Origin: Liolophura sinensis
Taxonomy: Eukaryota > Mollusca > Polyplacophora > Chitonida > Chitonidae
DNA: 64,000 nucleotides
Reading direction: 5' to 3'
Assembly: GCF_032854445.1 (NCBI RefSeq)
Contig: NC_088304.1
Coordinates: 22,393,704 to 22,457,703, forward strand
Under the pieces are notes generated by a model. That model did not search any database. It was not told the origin of the DNA and worked only from the letters and a program-made list of their open reading frames with translations. This document shows positions 24,311-36,500 of the stretch, one piece after another (positions within the stretch are counted from its first letter, which is position 1; the number at the start of each line of letters is the position of its first letter). Both the position numbers and the translations under genes were made by a program.

Positions 24311-25190
24311 GCTATACATATTCATGTAATACATACCTTCCATACCAAAACATTATTCATCAAAGTCAAATCTGAAAGGTAGCAAAACTTTGAGCAAAGC
24401 AGAAATAATCATTAAAAAGAGTAACTTAAAAGTGGTTATCATACACGGTATTTTCGTGTAATGTCACCTGAGGAAAGTTTTTAAATTCTGAGCAAGTCAA
24501 AATACATGAAAATCCTTAAACATCTGGTACAATGAAACAACTGTTTTTTGTACTACGTTTTCACTTTTAAATCTTTTAAAAATAAATTCAAAGATATATT
24601 GCCTTAAAAATCCTTGAAACATCGAAAAACACTTCAAAGACAATATTATTGAAAAAGGACTAATTTGACCAGAACCCATGTCTATAGAAAATGACACTCT
24701 CAGGAAATATTTTGTGCAACGTCAGAATGACGTATTTATCATTTAATCATTTAATTTTGTAAAGTTTAAATATATCTTTGAATAAAGATTAAAAAAGAAA
24801 CAAAATCAACAATGAGTCTTGTAACATCTTTTACATTTTGCCATTTTTAACTTCCAAAAGCATTTTGAAAAAATTTATTAGATCTCTAATTACTCCTAAC
24901 AAGAAACCAATGACAAAGATGACGGATGTCTTTTGATATTTAAACTTTTGAGCAGATGAACTAAATGCTTACATCAAAAAAAAACACAAAAAAAACAAAC
25001 AAAAAAAAAACATACAAAAATTGTTTGAACCTGGTGTTCTTGTATATTTAATAAATGTAAAATCTCACTTTGAAGGCATGAATAAATAATAACACAGATC
25101 ATGTTCAACAATCAACAAGTTCTTACTAATTACCCTACCTGCATATCTGATCCACTTTTCTCTAAATACTGTTGAAAATATATGTACAAA
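24311..25190. other. No supported gene
   Basis: AT-rich with A-rich runs near 24975-25015. Nothing further recognised. Confidence 0.4.
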
Positions 25191-26330
25191 GCGCATGGCT
25201 ACTTGGAGCAGTACCACTACATCAGCTCAGGCTCCTATCTGACCAGGTATGACCTAAGCTGACAGCCATGTTGGAGCAGTGCCACTACATCAGCTCAGGT
25301 AAATATTGCTCCTATCTAACAAGGTATGGCCTAATTTGACAGCCATGTTGGAGCAGTACCACTACATCAGCTCAGGTAAATATTGCTCTTATCTAACAAG
25401 GTATGGTCTAATTTGACAGCCATGTTGGAGCAGTACCACTACATCAGCTCAGGTAAATATTGCTCCTATCTAACAAGGTATGGTCTAATTTGACAGCCAT
25501 GTTGGAGCAGTACCACTACATCAGCTCAGGTAAATATTGCTCTTATCTAACAAGGTATGGTCTAATTTGACAGCCATGTTGGAGCAGTACCACTACATCA
25601 GCTCAGGTAAATATTGCTCCTATCTAACAAGGTATGGTCTAATTTGACAGCCATGTTGGAGCAGTACCACTACATCAGCTCAGGTAAATATTGCTCCTAT
25701 CTAACAAGGTATGGTCTAATTTGACAGCCACGTTGGAGCAGTACCACTACATAAGCTCAGGTAAATATTGCTCCTATCTAACAAGGTATGGCCCAATTTG
25801 ACAGCCATGTTGGAGCAGTACCACCACATCAGCTCAGGTAAATATTGCTCCTATCTAACAAGGTATGGTCTAATTTGACAGCCATGTTGGAGCAGTACCA
25901 CTACATCAGCTCAGGTAAATATTGCTCTTATCTAACAAGGTATGGCCCAATTTGACAGCCATGTTGGAGCAGTACCACTACATCAGCTCAGGTAAATATT
26001 GCTTCTATCTAACAAGGCATGACCCAATTTGACAGCCATGTTGGAGCAGTGCCACTACATCAGCTCAGGTAAATATTGCTCCTATCTAACAAGGCATGAC
26101 CCAATTTGACAGCCATGTTGGAGCAGTACCACTACATCAGCTCAGGTAAATATTGCTCCTATCTAACAAGGCATGGTCTAATTTGACAGCCATGTTGGAG
26201 CAGTACCACTACATCAGCTCAGGTAAATATTGCTCCTATCTAATCACATATAACCTACTTTTACAGCCATGCTGGAGCAATACTGCTGCATCAGCTCAGG
26301 TAAAAATTGCAGCTCCTGTCTAACACGGTA
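25191..26330 (+). repeat. 77-bp minisatellite, about 14 units
   Basis: Units of the type agccatgttggagcag..ccactacatcagctcaggtaaatattgctcctatctaacaaggtatgg. Central units are nearly identical while both edge units are diverged. 77 is not a multiple of three and no frame stays open. Confidence 0.95.
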
Positions 26331-27563
26331 CGAGTCACTTATTAACTGAATAAATATAGTTAGTATACTACGATGGTTATTATTTTTATTAACACCTGAG
26401 AAATATGCATATAAAGCATACTATTAAGTGTTACTATGGTTATGTTTACTGTTGTCATTAGTATATGTACCTGAGAATTATAGGCATAATCTGGAAGATT
26501 GCTCTGGAAGTTTTTAAATGGAAAAAAAACCAACGACGGAAGAGGAATACCAAATAGAACATGGTATTATAGAAATTCCACAGGTACTATCAAATCTGCA
26601 TGTAACCACAAGGACAACAAACACAAAGCCATGTCAGAATAAGGCCCTTAGTACCCTTTTCTTGTTAAGCAATTAAACCCCTTAAATGCACATCAACGAC
26701 TACAATAACGTCTTGGTCATTCAACAAGTAGTAAATACCATTAACAAATCTGTGCCTGACATCACAACGCTTCTGAAGCCATTAGGGTAGCACCATTTGC
26801 TATAAATGCTCGCTATATATGTCCGCCTTCTCTTTTGATCAGAAAATATACAACGAATCATACACAACCACATATCATTTTGGTCATTGCCATTCTTTTC
26901 TTAAACATACTTTTAACAAACATATCCTATAATCCTAAGTTTGTCAATAATCACATGTTGTAGTAACATTTTAAAAAATATCCCTGTCTTTCCCTGAAGA
27001 CCCTACTCTAGAGCCCCGTCACCATGAATCCGGATCATCTCACATCTGAGAAAGTTACTTAAGCTGGGAAGACCTAGTTCCAGTAGAAAATTATTACCTC
27101 AATGTTTTAATTGGCAGGAAGACTTTTCTAACATGGACCTGCTTAATATACTTTTGCTACTAGGATTTAATGAACAGAAAGAGGAAAAATGTTTATCCAT
27201 TGTAACAATGGAAAACTTTATAGTAGATTTTAGAAACACCGTCGTTGCCATAGAAACTACTCTTTAATCTATTGGTACTCATATCCTGTGACCTAAATCT
27301 ACTGACATAAACCGTGTCATATAAACAGTGAAGACCACTCAGTTTGATGCACTCATGGCTGAAGAGAAAAATTTACACATAAAAAAAGACGAAAACACCT
27401 TTGTATTAAAAAATCAATAAAAGACTTCGAAAGTTCCACTTTTGGTGGGTTGTTCAGGTCACACCTGACAAATACTTTTTCATAGAGACTGGCATTAAAT
27501 CTTTAGATACATTTCATACCTCAGCAGGTAAACTGACTCTTGTGAACACCCCTCACCAGAGCC
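26331..27563. other. Downstream region of the SAM gene, possible 3' UTR
   Basis: No coding frame. An ATTAAA on the minus strand at 27263-27268 is a weak poly(A) candidate for the gene ending at 27564. Confidence 0.35.
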
Positions 27564-30500
27564 TCAACACCATTCCTCAGGAATATTTCTGGTGACAACA
27601 AGCTGTGACCCCTCCTCAGGAACCTCCATGTCTTCCAGCTCCTCTAGCAGGTAAGGAGCCTGGTCAATGACCACACCCAGCAGGTGGTCCAGGTACGCTT
27701 TTTGACGCGTGGACTCGAGGATTGTGTCCTTCAGCGCCTGCAACACGTCCTCCTGCAACAACAACAACCACAATATTCCTTCCTTATTTACTCACTTAAT
27801 TATTTACTACACTGAAATTTAAATGACATTTTAAAGAATATTTCACAATAAATACAACATTATTTTGTAATTTAAATTCCATGTGTTAAAGGGTAAACTG
27901 ATAAGATGATTTAAAGAGGCTATACCAGACATTTTGAAAAAATACAAAAGCCACATTCACTGGTCAATTCTTTTTTTTTTTTGTATTTATCAAGAATAAT
28001 AAATATTAGACTCATATGCTGTACTAATTATTAAAATTATACTGTTAAAATGATTTGAAAAAGTTATAACGCGGCCGGCTTTATACATTCTAGGAACTTT
28101 ATTACTGATTTTCAATGGTAACTCAAGCACAAACGAGGCTGATATTTTGTGAAAAGCAATTATTTAAGCTATTCTAGAATAACATTTACATTTTGGCCAA
28201 AAATCTCCTCCATAGCTTCTTAAGTGCCAAGTTAGCTGAGGACTACAAGCACCACAGAGGAACCTACCTTTTCAGCTTTTCGCAGGTTTTCCCACAGAGG
28301 TACCGAATCATCCATATCTTCATACCTCACACCTGAATAACAGCACCAAACAAACCCGTGGGTCAGCGCTCAGTTTCTTTCATCCATTTTAATACTTAAT
28401 TAATGCTGGGCTAACGAGAGTTGGATTTGAAAACACAGCCTGCAGCTCCAGGGCTTGTAGCTTCCATAGTCAGTACCAAGCCTAATGTTCTATTTATTTA
28501 TATTTATTTCTTTTCCGCTGGTAATGTCATACTTGAGAATTTCACTTATGATGATCATCATTTTTATGGGTGCCTGAAGTAAACCACTGATCTTTGGCAT
28601 GTTACTGACCAACTTCCTCACATCTGACATACAGGCACATACACCAGGTTGGTGGAGGACAAGTGGTCTCCAACAAATTTTATTTACAGTGCAAACGGCC
28701 ACATGAGAGTCGTCAATTGTTCATTATCGCCAAGGCCCGACAAGCTGTGAGAAATGGGGAATTTTCAGACACAAATTCCATGTTCCCCACCCCCCTCCCC
28801 CCCATAATACTGACCCTCATTGTACAGAGGAAAATTCCTCAGTATCTCTTTACACAGGAATCAGTCCATCATTCATTTGGAGCATGAGAGCAAATCAAAA
28901 TCTGTTTCAAGGTGTTTTGTCTCGCTCACTGTGTTATATACGCATGCATATGTGTGTTTCAGTTGACTACCTGGAAACAAATGATGCTTGTTTAAAGTTG
29001 AAACTGTTATCTTTAGTTCTATTAAAGAATTTATGTCATGTACTACTTAGTTTACAATCAGACATGAGGACAGTTCTCCTCACTCAAGAACCTGATCATA
29101 TTCACATGATCACAGAATGATCATAAAATGATCATGGTTAAATACACATAAGAACAAACAACATACCCTTGTGATCTGTGTCAATGATACTGATCAACTG
29201 ATGAAGCTTGGAGATCATATTCACATGATCATAGAATGATCACAGAATGATCATGGTTAAATACACATAAGAACAACCAACATACCCTTGTGATCTGTGT
29301 CAATGATACTGATCAACTGATGAAGCTTGGAGATCATATTCACATGATCATAGAATGATCACAGAATGATCATGGTTAAATACACATAAGAACAAACAAC
29401 ATACCCTTGTGATCTGTGTCAATGATACTAATCAACTGATGAAGCTTGGAGATCATATTCACATGATCATAGAATGATCACAGAATGATCATGGTTAAAT
29501 ACACATAAGAACAAACAACATACCCTTGTGATCTGTGTCAATGATACTGATCAACTGATGAAGCTTGGAGATCATATTCACATGATCATAGAATGATCAC
29601 AAAATGATCATGGTTAAATACACATAAGAACAAACAACATACCCTTGTGATCTGTGTCAATGATACTGATCAACTGATGAAGCTTGGAGATCATATTCAC
29701 ATGATCATAGAATGATCACAGAATGATCATGGTTAAATACACATAAGAACAACCAACATACCCTTGTGATCTGTGTCAATGATACTGATCAACTGATGAA
29801 GCTTGGAGATCATATTCACATGATCATAGAATGATCACAGAATGATCATGGTTAAATACACATAAGAACAACCAACATACCCTTGTGATCTGTGTCAATG
29901 ATACTAATCAACTGATGAAGCTTGGACACAGCTCTGTCTCGTTCTTCTTCTGCGTGCTTCAACGCCTGGTCCTGTGATGGTAAAAACAAACAACCAAGAT
30001 TCACCATTTATATGTGTGTGTACACAATCCTATACGCTAACAAGACTGAGAGCAGACCCTGTCTTTTTATGTTGAACTGCGACTTCACGAGAACTGTATG
30101 TCAACTTAGTTTTGCTAGCAAGGCTATGCCAAAGAGCTCACCTGTAGGAGACAAATGAATGCAAAACTTCAGCTCAATATTCCCTTTTTTTACCAGGCGA
30201 CATTGTTTTTATTGCCCCATGACACTGTTTTTATTGCCCATATTACATTGCTCTTATTGCCCAGGTAACAATGCTCTTATTGCCCAGGTGATGTTGCTCT
30301 TATTGACCAGGTAACAATGCTCTTATTGCCCAGGTGATGTTGCTCTTATTGCCCAGGTGATGTTGCTCTCATTGCCCAGGTGATGTTGCTCTTATTGCCC
30401 AGGTGATGTTGCTCTCATTGCCCAGGTGATGTTGCTCTTATTGCCCAGGTGATGTTGATCTTCTTGCATATGTCATAGCTGATAAAAGTTTGCTCGCACC

Positions 30501-33500
30501 CGTGGACTCTGTAACGACTTTGATCAACCAACCTGTCGTCCCAAACCCCACTACCCCAGGATGAATCCTCTCCCTCACCTTTGTCTCCAGCTCACGGTCC
30601 AGAGAATTAGCCCTCGTCACCTGATTTGTCAGGGTAGTTTGTAACTGCTGAAGCTGCTCCTAGATCAAAATAGGACACAGGCAACAAAATAAGTTTAGAA
30701 TATACCCGCATACATTTCTTGTTCAGAAGGTATAATATCAGATTTCAGTTGGCATCGTGAAAACTCATAATTCACCAAGCTTTCTATTCTTTGTTTACTT
30801 ATTTAATTGGCATTTTACGCTGTACTCAAGAATATTTCACTTACAGGACAGCGGTCAGCGTTATGGTGGGAGGAAACTGGGCAGAGTCAAGGGAAACCCA
30901 CGACCATCTGCAGGTTGCTGACAGACCTACCCAAATACATGTACAGCTGGAGAAAAAACCTGCATATTGGTGATTAACTTCTGAGTCATTATGTTCATTA
31001 CAGAGCTAACCACTAGGACACGGAGCTCCCTCTACTTCATCCCAAGTTCAGCATTTTTCATGTGAGACATTTTGCTTGATTCTGACTGATTCATCCAGCT
31101 TATGGGATCATTTAAGTGTACACTGTGATGTCTTATCAGCAAAACTTAAGTGTAGGCTAAATATCAAAAGTGTCACATTAATGGCCTTATGTACTTCTGG
31201 AAGTGCATTTTTACATACCAAAATTTAGGAGAAATTCAGTATATATATTACATGTAGGCCTACACTGTACACTACCACAAGGCCTACAATATTATATCTG
31301 TAAGGAACTGTTCAGTGCCATAAGGAACAGTTCAGTGCCATAAGAAAGAGTTCAGTGCCATAAGAAACTGTTCAGAACTGTAAGGAAGAGTTTAGTCCCA
31401 TATGAAACTGTTCAGAAACAGTTCAGTGCCCTATAATAAAGAAACAGTTCAGTGCCCTATAATAAAGGAACAGTTCAATGACATAAGGAACAGTTCAATG
31501 CTATAAGGAACAGTTCAATGCCATAAGGAACAGTTCCATGCCAATGTTCATTGCAGTTCAATGAACAGTTTAGTGTCATATAATAAAGGAACACTTCAGT
31601 ACAATAAAGAAACTGTGTTCATTTATTTATTTACCTCACCAATGTGTAACCTCATCATCCCGCAATAAGGACTAGTTTGCTACTTTAAACTACATTGTCA
31701 ATGACTCTAGGCCTACACAACATGATCATAATAAACAGTTTAAGATCATAAGGCTGCCCATGAATCTAGTCTAGAGTAGCACAATGAAAGGTCAGTGAAA
31801 TTAGAAATTGATATACAATGCAATAAAGAAATGCTTAGTGCCATATTAGAGGAGCCAAGCTAGGAACAGATTCGGTACTGTACAGCCACAGCCCTGTTAT
31901 GAAGAGAAAGCTTACTTCCAGCTTGTAGGTTTCCTTGACAGACTCCATCTTGGCCATGGGGAAGAGTTTGACATACTGCTCCGACCCAACGTCCATGTCC
32001 CGTAGCTCCTCCAGAACGTGGCGCAGCTCCGTCCACTGGTTCTCAGACTGTGTCAGCTACAACAACAACGACATGTCTGACGTGAAACAAACGTGAAAAA
32101 GTCCCCGCTGTGTATACATTACATGTAGATGTCTGAGAATACTTGCATGTGATACAGTTCAGCCAACTGACTCTCAGTCAGACTCTGGCCACTGCAACAA
32201 CAACATGTTTAACAAACTCCTATACAAAGTAGGTATGTGAATAGGCTGTTAAAAAATAGTTTGAATTTCAACCAAAATGTTTGACACATGTCTGACCCGG
32301 CATGAACCTCCATTAGACAAATGCACTTCTGGATACTTCTGTGTAAAACTTCTTAAATGGTGAGAAACTAGTCTGAAATCTGTGACATACAAGATTTACA
32401 TACAGGTAAAATGACATTTAACAAACAATAGAACAGATGTCAGGTTCCTTTAATATTTCAGCAAAACATAGCATACACAGAATTTAAAAAAAAAAAACAA
32501 ACAAATATTAATTTGATTAGTTTTTTAATACATAAGGTTTCACTTATATGATGGTGGTCAGATTTACCAGTGGTATAAACATTGAATACAAGACAAACTC
32601 TATCATTAAATGATAAATGATAAATGACACAGCCACCAGTACATGTCTCCTGTTACACTGTCCACGGAAATGGAAATGCCAAAGACTGAACTTATGCCTT
32701 CATACATACCTTGTTTTTTAATTTCACAATATCATCCGCATTCGCTCCAAGTGACTTACTGTGAAAACACAAATAATCCACAATTACAAAACATCAGAGG
32801 AAATTCCAGAACAATTTCCATATACTAATTTCAGTAAACATGTCAGAAAAATAGATTTACTAGAAGGACAGTAGTCTATGTATGCATGGACCTAAAATAA
32901 AAAAAAAATATATTAAACGTCTCATGAAACATACATGTAACTCTAAAATCAAGAATATGGTTATTTGGGAAATAAAGAAAATAGAAAAAATTTAACATTG
33001 AAACTTCACATTGTCCAAAATTAAGTATGTTTTCTCCATAATTTCTTTCACTTAATTGACTGGTGTTTATACTCACCATACTCAAGAATATTTCACTTGT
33101 GCAACGGCGGCCAGAATTTTGGTGGGAGGAAACCGGACAAAGCCCAGAGGAAAGCCATGACCATCTACAGGTTACTGACAGACCTTCCCACACATGAAGA
33201 ATGAATGATTATTGCGTAACACCACCTTACCCACACATGAAGAAGTTTTTTCCATATAACCCTTCCAGAAATTCCTTATGACCTTTAGGAAAACAACGTA
33301 CCTTGTCCCAGGTTTCTCTGGCTCCTCCCTCATGATCACCATGTCAACCACTGGTTTACATTTCACAGCCAATAGAAAGTCTTCTTCTGTTTCTATGGTA
33401 CCCATCAATGTACCACACGCCTCCAAAATCCTGAAAGTATAGACACATGTGACTTACTGTACACATGTACACACTTCATGACAGAATACATGTACATCAG

Positions 33501-36500
33501 GGGCTTTTTTGTCCAATTCTCCTGTAAGTACCTAGCCTGTCTGGTAAACTACCCAAATTCCTTTAACTTTTAGGGCACCTGGTATGCTTTTTCAGCCAAT
33601 GTACATGTAATTGTACCAGGAATATTTAGTTTTTTTTCTTTTTACACAGTCAGTCCGTCTAATGAACAACACATTCACGTCTTTACCTTTCTCACAAAGT
33701 GAGAGATAACTTTAACTCCTTGTTTTCAGCCCTACTAATAACTGTCTTAGAAATTAGAAGCATTGGGTTACATGTACTTGTCACTTTTTCTTTGGACATA
33801 TCTTTCTTACATGTACATTATATGTGTACCTAAGGCCAAGTACAAAGCAGCAATGCCAGGATTTGAACCAGTGAGCTGATAAAGGGGACTAAAACCATTT
33901 GATACTTAGAGCATTAGGTCTATTACATCTTTCAGACCATATTTACAAAATAACTTTTTACATTCTTTCATCTCAAGTTTACACAACTTTCTCCATCTTT
34001 TTATTAGACAATATTTACAAATAACTTTTCACATTCTTTCATCTAAAATTTACGTATTTTCCTCTGCCACTGGTTTGCGTACAGTTTGACCTAATGTTCA
34101 ACACTCTTGATCATTATATGTCTGTTTTGTCTTAGTGAGACAAACTCAACTTTATTCCAATAAGAATACATTAAATTCCCTTTAAACTCACCAATCCCCT
34201 TTCCGTAGTGGTATTGCATTCTTATCCGTCTGAACCACCTTCACCTTTCCTCTCTCTGTGACCTTGACCTTAAAGCCCAACTGCTCATTTAATATGGCTA
34301 CTTTGACACACAACACTGTAACTGGTTTGCTGGTATCCAGCATAGTGAACAAACTGGACGTTGACTGTAACAGAAAACATATCTTTAACTAGAAGAGGCA
34401 CACATATGAAATGAAACTTTCCTGAAAGTTGAATTTTTCAAATTTGCTTCAGATTTTTAAGATGAAAAGAATAAACCATATGGCTTTCACAGTAAATCTA
34501 ACAGGTTGGTCAACACCTTAATACTGACTTTAAATCACCTAAAAAATCAACCACAGAAGAGCATTTTTGGAGGGAACTAAGGGTCATGAGATATTGCCTC
34601 TATCAGCCTACCTTCCAAACACCTCTCTCAAATTACCTTACTAAAATCAATAGAACACCCCGAATCTGTAAAAATAAACAACTTAGTCATGGAGGAATTT
34701 TTTGGTGATTTAGGGCTATAAAAAAAACCAAAACATTAATACAACTCACAAAAGGCTGCGTCCATTTGGCACTGGTTTCCCTCGAAACAGGAGCTGATCT
34801 GCAAAAACAGATGCACTATGCTTTCAAAAACAATCTGGTTCAAATTTTTCACCAAAGTTCATTTTAAACTTCTTCCCAAAAAAAGCCCAGTTTAAGTCTA
34901 TGATTATGACATGAACAGAGCAAATGGGATTCCAGAAAACGAAAAAATGTATAAACGTCAAATACACCTTTTCCAGCCGCTTTATGCAGACATCGTATTA
35001 ATAAAAACAATACAGAGTCACCATGGAAACTGATACATTATAACATTGTAGACGCTGTGCTATGTTCAATAAATTTATCATGTAACCATGGCTTGATGTC
35101 AGACTTCACCCTACTGCAACCTCACGGGATTAAACAATATTCTGCCTCTCCATTCTTCTTCCCATTTCCCAAGCATGCACTTCTTCCTCTTAATGTTTTT
35201 GTGTTATTAATCATCGATTTCCTGTTGTTTCATGTTTGCTTTTGTGTTATTAATCACCGATTTCCAGTCGTTTCACATTTGCTTTTGTGTTATTAATCAC
35301 CGATTTCCTGTCATTTCATGTTTGATTTTGTGTTATTAATCACCGATTTCCAGTCGTTTCACGTTTGATTTTGTGTTATTAATCATCGATTTCCTGTTGC
35401 TTCACGATTGCTTTTGTGTTATTAATCACCGATTTCCAGTCATTTCACGTTTGCTTTTGTGTTATTAATCACCGATTTCCAGTCGTTTCACGTTTGCTTT
35501 TGTGTTATTAATCACCGATTTCCTGTTGTTTCATGTTTGCTTTTGTGTTACTAATCACCGATTTCCTGTCATTTCACGTTGGCTTTTGTGTTATTAATCA
35601 CTGATTTCCAGTCGTTTCACGTTTGCTTTTGTGTTATTAATCACCGATTTCCTGTCATTTCATGTTTGATTTTGTGTTATTAATCACCGATTTCCTGTTG
35701 TTTCATGTTTGCTTTTGTGTTATTAATCACCGATTTCCAGTCGTTTCACGTTTGCTTTTGTGTTATTAATCACCGATTTCCAGTCGTTTCACGTTTGCGT
35801 TTGTGTTATTAATCATCAATTTCCTGTTGTTTCACGTTTGATTTTGTGTTATTAATCACCGATTTCCAGTCATTTCACGTTTGCTTTTGTGTTATTAATC
35901 ACCGATTTCCAGTCGTTTCACGTTTGCTTTTGTGTTATTAATCACCGATTTCCAGTCGTTTCACGTTTGCTTTTGTGTTATTAATCACCGATTTCCTGTC
36001 ATTTCATGTTTGCTTTTGTGTTATTAATCACCGATTTCCAGTCATTTCACGTTTGCTTTTGTGTTATTAATCACCGATTTCCAGTCGTTTCACGTTTGCT
36101 TTTGTGTTATTAATCACCGATTTCCAGTCGTTTCACGTTTGCTTTTGTGTTATTAATCACCGATTTCCTGTCATTTCATGTTTGATTTTGTGTTATTAAT
36201 CACCGATTTCCAGTCGTTTCACGTTTGCTTTTGTGTTATTAATCACCGATTTCCTGTCATTTCATGTTTGATTTTGTGTTATTAATCACCGATTTCCAGT
36301 CGTTTCACGTTTGCTTTTGTGTTATTAATCACTGATTTCCAGTCGTTTCACGTTTGCTTTTGTGTTATTAATCACCGATTTCCTGTTGTTTCATGTTTGC
36401 TTTTGTGTTATTAATCACCGATTTCCAGTCGTTTCACGTTTGCTTTTGTGTTATTAATCACCGATTTCCTGTTGTTCCACGTTTGCTTTTGTGTTATTAA

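Noticed and set aside
23905-24382. Overlapping frames of 156 and 131 codons
   Set aside because: They translate the 33-bp minisatellite in two frames; period divisible by three explains the openness.
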